DNA from: Planctomycetaceae bacterium
GTDB lineage: Bacteria > Planctomycetota > Planctomycetia > Pirellulales > Pirellulaceae
DNA length: 61,107 bases
Reading direction: 5' to 3'
Assembly: GCA_005778405.1 (NCBI GenBank)
Contig: SXOA01000032.1
Coordinates: 1 to 61,107 of the forward strand
Shown here: piece by piece, positions 35,930-44,800 of the stretch
Layout: the number at the start of each line of letters is the position of its first letter
How positions within the stretch are numbered: the first letter of the stretch is position 1
Made by a program: the position numbers and the translations under genes
The notes under the pieces: generated by a model
What the model saw: the letters and a program-made list of their open reading frames with translations, nothing else
Database searches by the model: none
What the model was told of the DNA's origin: nothing

Positions 35930-37233
35930 GTGTAGCGGACTCCCTGATGCTCCGGCTCGAAGAAAGGCGGCAGCAGGGCGTCGGCGTGGAGCAGCCCATC
36001 CCGGGTGAGCTCGATCCGGTCGCCGTCGATGGTGAGCATTCCTTCCGACTGGTGTTCGTTCCAGACCTCGCGCCACTCGTCCTGGATTTCCACGCCAAAC
36101 TTGCGGCGATAATAACCCGCGTCGAGCCAACCCTTCTTGAGCTGCAGAATCATCTCGCGGATCAAGAGCTGATGCCTGGACGACCGCATCGCCCGCCAGA
36201 GCGGCAGCTGGCCTTGTTCCAAGTCACCGACGTAATCTCCCCAGTCAGCTTTGTTCTGATAATGCACGCCGCTAACGTGCCCGAAGCTGGCGACGCCCGT
36301 GGCGAGCAAGTCCGATCCGCGCCAGAGGTTGTCCCGATAGCTGAAGCTGACCTTGGACGGATCCTTGATCAACGTATAGGCGCTGGAGACGTGGTAGCCG
36401 GCCGCCAGCAACTCGTCGTAGGCGTAGCTGAGCCAGGCACGTTTGGTCGGCCAATCGGCGACCGGAGTTTCAATCTGGTTGCCGAGAATGTCCTTGGAGT
36501 AAACCGTGTTGAACGGCAGCTCCATCTGATAGATGGTGACGCTGTCGGGCGAAAGCTCAATTGCCTTGCGAATGCAATCCTTCCAATTGTCCCAGTTTTC
36601 GCCGACCATGCCGGAAATCAGATCGATGTTCACATTGTGAAACCCGGCGGCTTGGATCCATTCCCACGATTTGTAGACTTCTCCCGAGAGATGCGCCCGG
36701 CCGTTCTCCTCCAGGATCGCGTCGCTGAAGTTTTCGATGCCCAGGCTGAGCCGCGTGATGCCGAGCTCCTTCAGCGTGTGGACCTTCGGTTCCGATAGAG
36801 TGCCCGGTTCGCATTCAAACGTGACTTCCTCCGCCTTGTCCCAATTAATATTCGCCCGCAGACGATCGACGAGCGACGTGAGCTGCTTGGCCGAAAGGAA
36901 CGACGGCGTACCGCCGCCGAAATAAACGAATCGAAACGGCCGCCCCCCCATCACCGGCAAGCGGCTGACGAGCTCGATTTCGCGGGAGAGTGCGGAGACG
37001 TAAGTCTCCACGTCGTGAGCGTTCTTGTCCGTATAAACGCGGAAGTAGCAGAACTTACACCGCTTGCGGCAAAACGGAATGTGCAGATATAACCCGAGCG
37101 GCACATCCTGAGGCGGCGCGTGCAGGGCCGCTTCAATTTCCCCAACTAATTCCGGCTGCCACTGCGAAAATGGCGGGTAGTTGGAGATGAAGTAACTGCC
37201 GACCTCGGTTTTCGTGGCTTCGGTGGACAACAA
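35926..37233 (-). CDS. HemW/HemN-like radical SAM protein
   Basis: A 435-aa protein. The radical SAM cluster motif CRKRCKFCYF is near residue 53, preceded by LGLYLHIPFC, the typical HemN/HemW lead-in. FVYFGGGTPSFLS and EVTFECEPGTLS follow, then RLSLGIENFSDAILEENGRAH and NVNIDLISGMVGE. Members either decarboxylate coproporphyrinogen III or act as haem chaperones. The neighbours (GcvH-like, ferredoxin) differ from known hem operons, so a different substrate is possible. The start lies 6 bases after the PQQ propeller stop. Confidence 0.85.
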   Translation of the reverse strand: MLSTEATKTEVGSYFISNYPPFSQWQPELVGEIEAALHAPPQDVPLGLYLHIPFCRKRCKFCYFRVYTDKNAHDVETYVSALSREIELVSRLPVMGGRPFRFVYFGGGTPSFLSAKQLTSLVDRLRANINWDKAEEVTFECEPGTLSEPKVHTLKELGITRLSLGIENFSDAILEENGRAHLSGEVYKSWEWIQAAGFHNVNIDLISGMVGENWDNWKDCIRKAIELSPDSVTIYQMELPFNTVYSKDILGNQIETPVADWPTKRAWLSYAYDELLAAGYHVSSAYTLIKDPSKVSFSYRDNLWRGSDLLATGVASFGHVSGVHYQNKADWGDYVGDLEQGQLPLWRAMRSSRHQLLIREMILQLKKGWLDAGYYRRKFGVEIQDEWREVWNEHQSEGMLTIDGDRIELTRDGLLHADALLPPFFEPEHQGVRYT

Positions 37234-37239
37234 GAACTC

Positions 37240-38403
37240 CTACTTTTTTGATCCAAAGCAATACACCACGCCCCGGTCGCTGGCGATGACCAGTTTGCCA
37301 TCGGCCACGGCGGGTGAGCCGGTGAAGCCGCCCGTGCACTGCGCTTGCCAGACTTCGGTGCCGTCCTTGGCGTTGAGGGAATAGAGCCGGCCGTCGGCGG
37401 AGCCGATGAAGACGCGGTTGCCGACAATGACGGGGGAACTTTCGACCCGCTGTTTCGTCGGAAACGTCCACAGCTCTTTGCCGTTGTCGGGACGAAAGGC
37501 TTGGACCATCTTGTTGCGGCTGCCGACGACGACCAGGTCCGAAGTCACGGCGGGAGAGCTGCGGTAACCTTGCGTCGAGCTGTTATCTTCCACCTGCCAG
37601 GCAACCTTGGCTTCCTTCCAATTGACGCTGAAAAAGACGTTGGCCTCGGTGCCAAAAAAAACGTGATCCCCCAGCACTGCCGGAGTAATCAATGTGGGAG
37701 AGCCAATTTCCACGCTGCCGGACGACTCCCCTTTCGTCAGATCGATAATATGCAGCTTGCCGTCGCAGCCAGCGACGAAGGCCCGGTCGCCGACGACGGT
37801 GGGAGTGCAACGAATCTGGTCTTCGATGGCGAACTTCCAAACCTGTTGGCCTGTGACCGCGTTCATGCAGTAGAGGTTTCGATCCTGCGAAGCGAAAAGG
37901 ACGTTGTCCTTCCAAAAATTCGCGCTGGCGTCAACTTCCGCGTCCGCGGCAAAGCTCCACTTCGACTTGCCGGTCTTGGCGTCGATGCAATAGCACTTGC
38001 CGTCCATGTCTCCCAGGTACAGAAACCCGTTCTTCACCGCGGGAGCCGCGATGAAGCCGGCTTCAAACTTCTGGCTCCAAATGTCCTTGCCGCTGACGAG
38101 ATCGATCGCATAGAGCTTGCCGTCCAAGTCGCCGATGTAAACAACGCCATCCGCGATAGCGGCTGTGCTGTCGAATGCTCCTTCTTTGACGGTGTATTTC
38201 CAAAGCAGCTCGGGCTTGTCGGGGAGCGTCGTGCGGGCCACGCCGCTCGAGAGTGGATCGCCACGGAACAAGGTCCAGTCCTTCGCGGCAATGGGCAAAG
38301 CTGGCCGAACAGCGGGCGCGGAATCCTCGGCGTGACTTTGGAGCGACACGCTGGAAAGACCGACCAACAGCAGCGTCAAGTTACGAGTGAAGGGAGACAT
38401 CAT
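37240..38403 (-). CDS. PQQ-binding-like beta-propeller protein, secreted
   Basis: The ATG at 38403 (or the adjacent one at 38400, better spaced from GAGAGG) gives about 387 aa with a signal peptide (NLTLLLVGLSSVSLQSHAED). The remainder is a run of PQQ-like blades: WTLFRGDPLSSGVA, VVYIGDLDGKLYAIDLVSGKDIWSQ, LYLGDMDGKCYCIDAKTGKSKW, VFIGSADGRLYSLNAKDGTEVWQ. These eight-bladed propellers are often called outer-membrane-assembly-like; here it is probably periplasmic and its ligand unknown. It leads the operon with the radical SAM, GcvH-like and ferredoxin genes. Confidence 0.87.
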   Translation of the reverse strand: MMSPFTRNLTLLLVGLSSVSLQSHAEDSAPAVRPALPIAAKDWTLFRGDPLSSGVARTTLPDKPELLWKYTVKEGAFDSTAAIADGVVYIGDLDGKLYAIDLVSGKDIWSQKFEAGFIAAPAVKNGFLYLGDMDGKCYCIDAKTGKSKWSFAADAEVDASANFWKDNVLFASQDRNLYCMNAVTGQQVWKFAIEDQIRCTPTVVGDRAFVAGCDGKLHIIDLTKGESSGSVEIGSPTLITPAVLGDHVFFGTEANVFFSVNWKEAKVAWQVEDNSSTQGYRSSPAVTSDLVVVGSRNKMVQAFRPDNGKELWTFPTKQRVESSPVIVGNRVFIGSADGRLYSLNAKDGTEVWQAQCTGGFTGSPAVADGKLVIASDRGVVYCFGSKK

Positions 38404-38464
38404 GGGCCTCTCAAAAAGGCGGGTAAGCGGATATGCGGGCCGCACGTCGCTACGAGCCATTGTA

Positions 38465-39616
38465 TCAAAAAGCAGCTTGATAAAGCGCCAAAAGCTCGGC
38501 CTCTTCCACCTTTCGCGGGTTGAAGCGGCTGGTCCATTGCTTGGCGGCTTCCTGGGCGAGTTCGGGAAGCCGGAGCTTTTCCACGTCGAGCGCGGCAAGA
38601 GACGTTTCCAGGCCGGCTTTGGCGGCGAGATCGCTGATAAAGTCCACCAGCCCTGTCACATCACCACCTGGTCCCGGCAGCAGGGTATCTCCGTTGCCGC
38701 CCGAAAGCAGATCGAGATACCAAGCTCGGAACTCCTCGCCGTTAAAGCGGACCACATGCGGCAACATGACCGCAATCGCCTGGCCGTGCGGAATTCCATA
38801 GGCCGTGGTCAACGGATTGGCGAGCGCATGGGCGGCACCGAGCATCGAATTTTCAATCGCCATTCCCGCAAACGACGCCCCAAGCTGCATGGCCCCGCGG
38901 GCATCGAGATTCGCCGGATCATTCAGGACACTTAGGAAATTTCCGGCGAGCAATCGCCAGGCTTCCCGCGCGAAGGCAAGAGAGGCCGGATTGCGGCGGG
39001 TCGTGACCCAGGATTCGAGGGCGTGCGATACCGCGTCGATACCGGTCAATGCCGTCACCCGTGGCGGCTGAGTGACCGTGAGCTGAGGGTCGAGTATGGC
39101 TGCGCGAAACGAAGCCTTCTTATCGCCGCAGGCCATTTTCACATGGGTTTTGGAATCGGAAATCAGGGCGAACGACTGCGTTTCACTCCCGGTACCCGCG
39201 GTCGTGGGAACGGCGATCATTGGCAGCATCGGCTGGAGTGCCTTTCCCGTCCCCCAGTAATCCTTCACCTCGCCACCGCCGGTGTAGACGAAGTTGATTC
39301 CTTTCGCGCAGTCCATCGAGCTGCCGCCGCCGATGGCCACTAAAATCTCAGGTTCGTGCCGCTGCGCGACTTTGAGCCCGGCGGCCACGTCATCCGTCGT
39401 GGGGTTCTCGTGCAAGCCACCGAAAAGATGCGTCTCAATGCCCGCGCGAGCAAGCGCGGCAATCCCCTTGGCGGTATGGCCCGCGGAAACGACACCAGGG
39501 TCGCTTACAACGAGCGCTCGCCGGGCCCCCATTTCCGACGCCAACTCTCCCAGCGCATCAATTTTCCCCGGACCAAAGACGATCCGGGTACGCGGCTGGA
39601 AATCGAATGGAGACAT
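38465..39616 (-). CDS. Iron-containing alcohol dehydrogenase
   Basis: A 383-aa group III alcohol dehydrogenase. Nucleotide-binding motifs GGGSSMDCAKG and PTTAGTGSE are intact, and the metal site is visible in SHALESWVTT, AHALANPLTTAYGIPHGQAIAVMLPHV (Asp/His ligands). It interconverts an aldehyde and an alcohol with NAD(P)H. It lies downstream of an aldehyde dehydrogenase and an acid-activating enzyme on the same strand, so it is the likely last step of a carboxylate reduction route. A 117-base hairpin-rich gap separates it from the aldehyde dehydrogenase gene. Confidence 0.9.
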   Translation of the reverse strand: MSPFDFQPRTRIVFGPGKIDALGELASEMGARRALVVSDPGVVSAGHTAKGIAALARAGIETHLFGGLHENPTTDDVAAGLKVAQRHEPEILVAIGGGSSMDCAKGINFVYTGGGEVKDYWGTGKALQPMLPMIAVPTTAGTGSETQSFALISDSKTHVKMACGDKKASFRAAILDPQLTVTQPPRVTALTGIDAVSHALESWVTTRRNPASLAFAREAWRLLAGNFLSVLNDPANLDARGAMQLGASFAGMAIENSMLGAAHALANPLTTAYGIPHGQAIAVMLPHVVRFNGEEFRAWYLDLLSGGNGDTLLPGPGGDVTGLVDFISDLAAKAGLETSLAALDVEKLRLPELAQEAAKQWTSRFNPRKVEEAELLALYQAAF

Positions 39617-39622
39617 GGGAGG

Positions 39623-39728
39623 AAATGACGAAATCCGAATGACGAATGGCGAATGAGGTAGGTCTACACGCGAATTCCAAAATGCGAATGCCTTTCATTC
39701 GTTATTCGGATTTCGGATTTCGTCATTC
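39623..39728. repeat. Inverted repeat of ATTCG/CGAAT units between two dehydrogenase genes
   Basis: The left arm (about 39623-39654) reads aatgacgaaatccgaatgacgaatg and the right arm (about 39695-39728) cattcgttattcggatttcggatttcgtcatt. The arms are nearly complementary and would form a stem of about 25 pairs. It may limit transcription from one gene to the next. Confidence 0.75.
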
Positions 39729-39733
39729 CGCTG

Positions 39734-41149
39734 CTAGGCGGTTTGCAGCGCCCGGTTGCGGAACAAAAAGTCAATAATGTTCCCTTCGTGCGGCTGTAGC
39801 CAGTTGAGGCGGGTGGTGGGGAGGGGGCCGAGGTTGAGGCGGTCAATGTGGGTGGCTTCGGTGCACTCGGCTTTGAACTTCTCGTCGCTGGTGATAATCG
39901 TGCCGACGAGCGTAGGGCCGATTTTGGCGAGCATTTCGCCTTGCGGACATTTCACGACGGTGCTGAACGGAAACATGTATTCCTTTTTGGCGATGGCAGC
40001 TTCCGGCGTGTCGCAATGGACAATCGTGGGCCGAATATAGGCGCATCGTTCCGCCTCCACCAGCCGCGGGCCGTACTTGGAAGTGAGATCGGTCACGCCG
40101 CTCTCCTTCAGGTCGGTTTCGATCATCCCCCAGACGGCCTTCGCCTGACCGGGAATCGTGAAGGCGGCGAGCCCCGCTTGCGGATCGGTTGGCGGCTTGA
40201 CCTCGATAGGGCCGAGCCGGTCGGCGATGGCCGTGGCAATTTCGTTGGTGTGCCGCGAGGCCCAGATGCCGGAGCAATTGATGCAGCCGCGGCCAGAGTT
40301 GATATAGATGCTTTCGCACATCAGGTCGAGATGCTTCTCCCAATTATCAACCTCGTCGTCGCCAATCAGAATCTTGGAGAAGCCCGGCCCGTGTGCCTGC
40401 ACTCGCGGATTCCCCTTGTACTGCTCCACGGTCGCGGTGCCACCGAAAATCATAGCCCGCGACGCCGTGGCAAGCACTGCCGCTCCGGCTTCCGGCCCGC
40501 CGGGAAAGATCGACCAGACTTCGCCGGGAATCCCCGCCGCGGTGAAGGCAGCATGCATCCGATACGGTGTCCACGGCTCTTGCGGACCCGGTTTGAGCAC
40601 AAGGCCGAGTTGCAACGGAATCGCCGGCAGCCACAGAGTATGCACGCCCGGGGAATTCGACGGCAACACCGCGCAGAGCACAGGAGCTTGTGCCTGATAG
40701 CTGACCGTCACGCCGCGGCTCTCCACGCCATAACCCTTGGTCAAGATGTTCAGGTCCAAGCCGCGGGTGAGGCAATCCAGAATCTTGTCGATGTTCCTCA
40801 GCACGAAGGAATTTTTGGGCATGTTCATCCGGCACATGTGCTCGGGGAGGCCGGTGCTGGACGACTGCTGGCGGGCAAAGTCTTCCGGCGACTGCTGGCC
40901 GTCCCCCATCGGCAGCGTCGCCGATTCGTACAGGTCCGCTGCTTTCTTGATGCGGCTGATCAGGTCCGCGACCGGAATCGCCCGCAGAATCTCTCGCGCC
41001 TTGTGGGCCGAGCGCATGTCCCGCTCAATCAGGCCGCGGTTGGCCTGGCTGACCTTGGCAATGGGTTCGCCGGTGGCAAAGTGCGTGACAGTGTCCTTAT
41101 CGAGCGAATCGTAAGGCTTGCCCCAACGGAGGACGGGAAGGTTAAGCAC
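39734..41149 (-). CDS. Aldehyde dehydrogenase family protein
   Basis: A 471-aa member of the aldehyde dehydrogenase superfamily. The nucleophile Cys lies in SGRGCINCSGIWAS, and VLCAVLPSNSPGVHTLWLPAIPLQLGLVLKPGPQEPWTPY forms the cofactor-binding lead. ERCAYIRPTIV and KEYMFPFSTVVKCP belong to the late core. The sequence differs from common betaine- or succinate-type enzymes and looks closer to acyl-CoA or acyl-thioester reductases. With the acid-activating enzyme upstream and alcohol dehydrogenase downstream, reduction of an activated acid to an aldehyde is a plausible role. Confidence 0.83.
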   Translation of the reverse strand: MLNLPVLRWGKPYDSLDKDTVTHFATGEPIAKVSQANRGLIERDMRSAHKAREILRAIPVADLISRIKKAADLYESATLPMGDGQQSPEDFARQQSSSTGLPEHMCRMNMPKNSFVLRNIDKILDCLTRGLDLNILTKGYGVESRGVTVSYQAQAPVLCAVLPSNSPGVHTLWLPAIPLQLGLVLKPGPQEPWTPYRMHAAFTAAGIPGEVWSIFPGGPEAGAAVLATASRAMIFGGTATVEQYKGNPRVQAHGPGFSKILIGDDEVDNWEKHLDLMCESIYINSGRGCINCSGIWASRHTNEIATAIADRLGPIEVKPPTDPQAGLAAFTIPGQAKAVWGMIETDLKESGVTDLTSKYGPRLVEAERCAYIRPTIVHCDTPEAAIAKKEYMFPFSTVVKCPQGEMLAKIGPTLVGTIITSDEKFKAECTEATHIDRLNLGPLPTTRLNWLQPHEGNIIDFLFRNRALQTA

Positions 41150-41213
41150 GGACAGTTCCTAGTTAAGTTTTTGAACCAATACGGTGCGATTGAAACATCG
41201 CCGCACAAACGAA

Positions 41214-42347
41214 CTAATACACCCCCACCGTTGTCGTCGCCGCGATTCCGCGCCACGGCTTCACGCCGCTGATGCCGTCCCAGGGATACTTCGCATAGGG
41301 CTGCTCGCGTTCTCCTTCGTCCCGCTCCAGGAAGCCGGGGACGAAGAGCTCCTTGGTGAGCGTGGTCAGCTTGACGCGGCCAGAGTCGCCGTAGGGAACG
41401 ACTTTCAGCGGATCGTCGAAGTCGACGACCTCAATCACTGCTCGGGGTTGGGGGGCGTAATAGGTAATCTTGTAACCGTCGGCCGCACCGACCGGTTTGC
41501 TGCAAGCCAGACCCATCAGTGTGTTACCGTAAGTCGGCGTCATGTAGATGCCGCTTTCCTCCGGCGAGCCGCCGAAGTATTCCTCAATGCAGAACCGGGT
41601 GAACTGCGGCGTGAACTCCGTCCCGCCGCTGAAGATGCCGGTGATGCCCGTGTCCTTAAAGGTCTTCCCCTGTTTCTCCAATTTCGTGCAGAGGGCCTCC
41701 AGCAGCTTAGGCGTGGTGAACATGCACTTGATGTCGTGCCCGGCGGAAAGGATCGACAGCACCTGGTCGATGCAGTGGTCCTTGTACGCCTCCAAGTGTT
41801 CCATCCAGCCTTTCTTGATCAGCTTCACCACCCATCGCGGGTCGAGGTCGATGCAAAAGCAGATCCCGCCCCGGTGCTGCGCCAAATGTTCCACCGCCAG
41901 CCGCAGCCGCCGCGGGCCCGAAGGACCAAGCATCAGCCAGTTGCTTCCCTTGGGAAAGTATTTGTCGGGCAGCGTGGCGCTAAAGTTCTCGTAGTCGGTC
42001 CAGTGGTCCTCAATCACCATGCGACTCTTGGGGATGCCCGTGGTGCCGCCGGTTTCGAAGACATAGGTCGGTTTGCCGGCCAGCCCCTTGGGAATCCAAC
42101 GGCTGATGGGGCCGCCGCGGAGCCAATCGTCCTCGAACAGGGGAAACTTCTGGATGTCCGCGAAGCACTTCACATTTTTGAGAGGATCGAACTTCAGCCC
42201 CCGCTTCTTCTCCAGCCAAAACGGGCTGCCGGTGGAATCGTGGAAATGCCACTGGATGGTTTCAACGGCGTGCTTATCGAGTTGGTCCTGGGCAGCCTGG
42301 GCGCGAGATTTCATCTCCGCCGGAGTCGCGGTTTCAACCAGTGTCAT
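41214..42347 (-). CDS. Adenylate-forming enzyme, PaaK/LuxE-like
   Basis: The ATG at 42347 gives 377 aa; an earlier ATG at 42401 would add 18 residues that do not match the family. Visible motifs: YVFETGGTTGIPKSRMVIEDHW (ATP-binding loop with TGGTTG), IFSGGTEFTPQFTRF, and the late YGDSGRVKLTTLTKELFVPGFLERDE (adenylation hinge region). The length fits LuxE-type acyl-protein synthetases, shorter than PaaK (about 430 aa). It would activate a carboxylic acid with ATP for the aldehyde dehydrogenase that follows 64 bases downstream. Confidence 0.78.
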   Translation of the reverse strand: MTLVETATPAEMKSRAQAAQDQLDKHAVETIQWHFHDSTGSPFWLEKKRGLKFDPLKNVKCFADIQKFPLFEDDWLRGGPISRWIPKGLAGKPTYVFETGGTTGIPKSRMVIEDHWTDYENFSATLPDKYFPKGSNWLMLGPSGPRRLRLAVEHLAQHRGGICFCIDLDPRWVVKLIKKGWMEHLEAYKDHCIDQVLSILSAGHDIKCMFTTPKLLEALCTKLEKQGKTFKDTGITGIFSGGTEFTPQFTRFCIEEYFGGSPEESGIYMTPTYGNTLMGLACSKPVGAADGYKITYYAPQPRAVIEVVDFDDPLKVVPYGDSGRVKLTTLTKELFVPGFLERDEGEREQPYAKYPWDGISGVKPWRGIAATTTVGVY

Positions 42348-42554
42348 CGAAGGTCCTATGAGCGAGAAGCGGAGGGAAAATCGGAAGGCGGGCGCGCTCA
42401 ACCAGGTGCCTTACCCAGCATCATCGCGTGAAATTATAGAGTAACCCGTGGGCGCACCGCTGACAACCCGCGAGCCCACTCCAAACGGTCGCCCAAGGAC
42501 GCGGAACCACGGTAAACTGGCGTTCTTCACTTCCTTCACGTGCAGGTGATTGTC

Positions 42555-42866
42555 ATGGTCCGCCTCCTCGTCCTCTACGGTCATCCCACCGACCCCGCCG
42601 CCTTTGACCAGTACTATCAAGACCGCCACATTCCCTTAGCCAAAAAAATGAAGGGGCTGAAGAAGTGGACCGTCGGGAAAGTGCAGACGAAGCCCGGCGA
42701 AGAGCGCCCGCCGTACTGTTACATCGCCGACCTCTTCATGGAGAGCCGCGAGGAGTTTGAGCGGCTGTTGGAATCGCCCGAAGGCCAGGCTGCCGTCGCG
42801 GATGTGCCGAACTATGCGACGGGAGGAGTGACGTTTTTGTACACGGAGATCGAGGAGATTATCTAA
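42555..42866 (+). CDS. EthD-like family small protein
   Basis: The ATG at 42555 gives 103 aa: MVRLLVLYGHPTDPAAFDQYYQDRHIPLAKKMKGLKKW and the ending VTFLYTEIEE. The spacing DxxxFxxYYxxxHxPLAKxMxGL is typical of EthD/dimeric alpha-beta barrel proteins. EthD members accompany oxidative or reductive catabolic enzymes. It is divergent from the acid-reduction cassette, so the two may share regulation. An ATG five codons upstream (42540) is also open. Confidence 0.85.
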   Translation: MVRLLVLYGHPTDPAAFDQYYQDRHIPLAKKMKGLKKWTVGKVQTKPGEERPPYCYIADLFMESREEFERLLESPEGQAAVADVPNYATGGVTFLYTEIEEII

Positions 42867-42876
42867 GCGAAGTCCG

Positions 42877-44409
42877 TTAAGCAACCGCTTCCACCGTCAC
42901 CTTGTGCTCGGTGATTTCCAACACGCGAACGGAAGCGCCGCGCGGGATGTAATCTCCTTCGCAGGCAACATCGAGGAACATGTCGCCGAAGCGGGCGCGT
43001 CCAATGGGGCGAAGAGGCGTCTCGGCGCGGCCGATAGAGCCGACCTGTACCGCGGATGCAATCGCCTTGCCGCTGGTATCCTCATCGCTTTGGCCGGAGC
43101 CTGGCGGCGCGAGAATCATATTGCTCAGAACCGGGATGACGTGGAAATAGCGCATCATCACACCAGCCACCACCGCGAACGCGGCACACGAACTGATGAC
43201 GAGTAAGCTGGACGATAGAAGCGTGTTCCAATCGTGCTGGGTCTCGGGCACGATGAAATTCTGACAGGCCAGGATCATCGAAACCACGATCAGGATGATG
43301 CCTCCAACCCCCGCCACGCCGAAGCCAGGAAGGACGAAGATCTCCACCGCCAGCAGTAGTACTCCCCCGGCGAACAGCACCAGTTCCAGCATGCCGGAGG
43401 TTCCCGCGTGGAATCGGCTCCAGTAGAAGAGGGCGAAGCAGAGGAGCGCCGTGATGCCGCCGACGCATGTTCCAGGGGCACACAACTCATAGAGCAGGCC
43501 GACCAGTCCGACGATGAAGAGCAGCCCCGTCACCCACCAGAGGCCCAGGACATAGACCGCTTTGTCCGCAGTGTCTGGACGATATTCCAACCAGCCTTCA
43601 ACTTGATAACGGCTGCGGAGGTCTACTTCGCTGGCGACCGTGGCGCTGGCGAGTTGCAACTCCACCGCCCGCGTGCCGCTGACTTCCAGGAAACGGCCCT
43701 TTTGTGACTCGATCACGAGCTCCAGCTTCTCCCAGTCGGCGGAGTCAGGCCGGCTGTTGAACTCCAGGTCCGAGAAGAAGGAGATGCTTGCCGTATTCCG
43801 GTTGCGATAGCGGAAGACTTCGACATCCATATCCACCATCGCTTCGGCCAGTGCGGGAGGACGCCCTTTGGCAATCGCTAGTCCGCGAAGGCGCTGTACC
43901 AGGTCCGTCTTGTACTTTTCCGGGGCGTAGCGGAACATGAAATCGGGGTCCAGGAAGATGACCCCTACGTCCCCCAGACGCGCCGTCGGCCGCATCACGA
44001 TTTCGTCGCACCCCAGCGAGACGAAAGCCGCCCCGCTCAGGGCCTCGTCCGGAACGTAGGCGACGGTGTGAGCCCACGAGGCGTCGCGGAGCATCTCGGC
44101 CATGTTGCCACTCTCGTCGACATAGCCGCCGGGGCTATCGACTTCGATGACAATCAGATCCGCACCGGCTTTCTTCGCGGCGGCCAGTTTGCGGGTGAAA
44201 TAGCCTTCCAGCCACGGCGTAATCGGCCCCTCGAAATGGATGATGGCCGCCTGGCGATAGGCCTTGGCGGCCGGCGCGGGTTTCACCGGGGGCGCTTCAT
44301 CGGCACTCAGTAGGGCGGCCAGCAAGAGCAGCGCGAGGGCCGTTACGAAAGCGGGCCAGCGACGCCGATGTCGTACTCGCGGCAGCAGCTTGTGTCGTGC
44401 ACCACTCAT
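42877..44409 (-). CDS. NfeD-like membrane-bound ClpP-class serine protease
   Basis: About 510 aa from the ATG at 44409; an upstream ATG at 44475 adds 22 non-family residues. After a basic head and one signal-like helix, the ClpP-type protease domain runs from AAIIHFEGPITPWLEGYF through VIEVDSPGGYVDESGNMAE and TVAYVPDEALSGAAFVSLGCDEIVM; the Ser in ALSGAA aligns with the expected nucleophile. Several membrane helices (about 300-470) follow and the C-terminus ends in the NfeD OB-fold (GSIGRAETPLRPIGRARFGDMFLDVACEGDYIPRGASVRV). Such long NfeD1-type proteins degrade or cleave membrane proteins, often with a stomatin partner, which is not nearby. Confidence 0.87.
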   Translation of the reverse strand: MSGARHKLLPRVRHRRRWPAFVTALALLLLAALLSADEAPPVKPAPAAKAYRQAAIIHFEGPITPWLEGYFTRKLAAAKKAGADLIVIEVDSPGGYVDESGNMAEMLRDASWAHTVAYVPDEALSGAAFVSLGCDEIVMRPTARLGDVGVIFLDPDFMFRYAPEKYKTDLVQRLRGLAIAKGRPPALAEAMVDMDVEVFRYRNRNTASISFFSDLEFNSRPDSADWEKLELVIESQKGRFLEVSGTRAVELQLASATVASEVDLRSRYQVEGWLEYRPDTADKAVYVLGLWWVTGLLFIVGLVGLLYELCAPGTCVGGITALLCFALFYWSRFHAGTSGMLELVLFAGGVLLLAVEIFVLPGFGVAGVGGIILIVVSMILACQNFIVPETQHDWNTLLSSSLLVISSCAAFAVVAGVMMRYFHVIPVLSNMILAPPGSGQSDEDTSGKAIASAVQVGSIGRAETPLRPIGRARFGDMFLDVACEGDYIPRGASVRVLEITEHKVTVEAVA

Positions 44410-44548
44410 GGCCTTAGCATAGCGGAGCTGGCTGACCGATTCAAACGTGCGGCTTGACGATGCCCGGTACTTCAATTACCAAAGGAAGAGACACAATTAC
44501 CCGCCATGAGGTTCGGCGGCTTCTCCTTTCACTTCCGAGGCTTGAAAG

Positions 44549-44692
44549 ATGACCATTACGCGAGTCGGTACCAGTGCTAAGTACGCCAACGGTTGGGACG
44601 CCGCCTTCAGCAAAGGCAAAAAGTCCAAGGCGACCGCAGCAGTGAGCAAGAAGAAGGCTCCTGCCAAGAAGGCCAAGAAGAGTAAGAAGTAA
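44549..44692 (+). CDS. Small basic planctomycete protein (47 aa)
   Basis: Reads MTITRVGTSAKYANGWDAAF followed by a Lys/Ala-rich tail (SKGKKSKA...KKAKKSKK). The head TRVGTxxKYAxGWxxAF followed by a K/A tail is recurrent in planctomycete genomes, where it is usually left as a short hypothetical. The tail resembles histone H1-like DNA-binding tails; nucleic acid binding is a guess. GAGG lies 6 bases before the ATG. Followed by a strong inverted repeat at 44708-44785. Confidence 0.72.
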   Translation: MTITRVGTSAKYANGWDAAFSKGKKSKATAAVSKKKAPAKKAKKSKK

Positions 44693-44707
44693 AGTGTAGA
44701 GGGAAAG

Positions 44708-44785
44708 GGGGTCGGGAGGAGTTTTCGCGGACAATGATTGTCAATTGTTGTTGAACAGCTTCCCGCGAAAACCCCTCCCGACCCC
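44708..44785 (+). terminator. Long inverted repeat with nested palindrome, between the 47-aa gene and the selenoprotein gene
   Basis: The left arm ggtcgggagg.gttttcgcgg (about 44711-44730) pairs with ccgcgaaaac.cctcccgacc (about 44763-44784) with one mismatch. Inside the loop gacaatgattgtc is a second palindrome. There is no T-run, so a Rho-independent terminator is not certain; it may also be an mRNA stabiliser or a leader structure for the next gene, whose SD (AGGAG) follows 5 bases later. Confidence 0.6.
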
Positions 44786-44800
44786 GCAGGAGATTCTCCG

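Noticed and set aside
41000..42431. Plus-strand frames opposite the aldehyde dehydrogenase and LuxE-like genes
   Set aside because: Shadow frames; the minus-strand motifs (GRGCINCSG, TGGTTG) are decisive.
44708..44785. Rho-independent terminator as a firm call
   Set aside because: The stem is strong but no T-run follows on either strand; kept as a tentative terminator or leader structure only.
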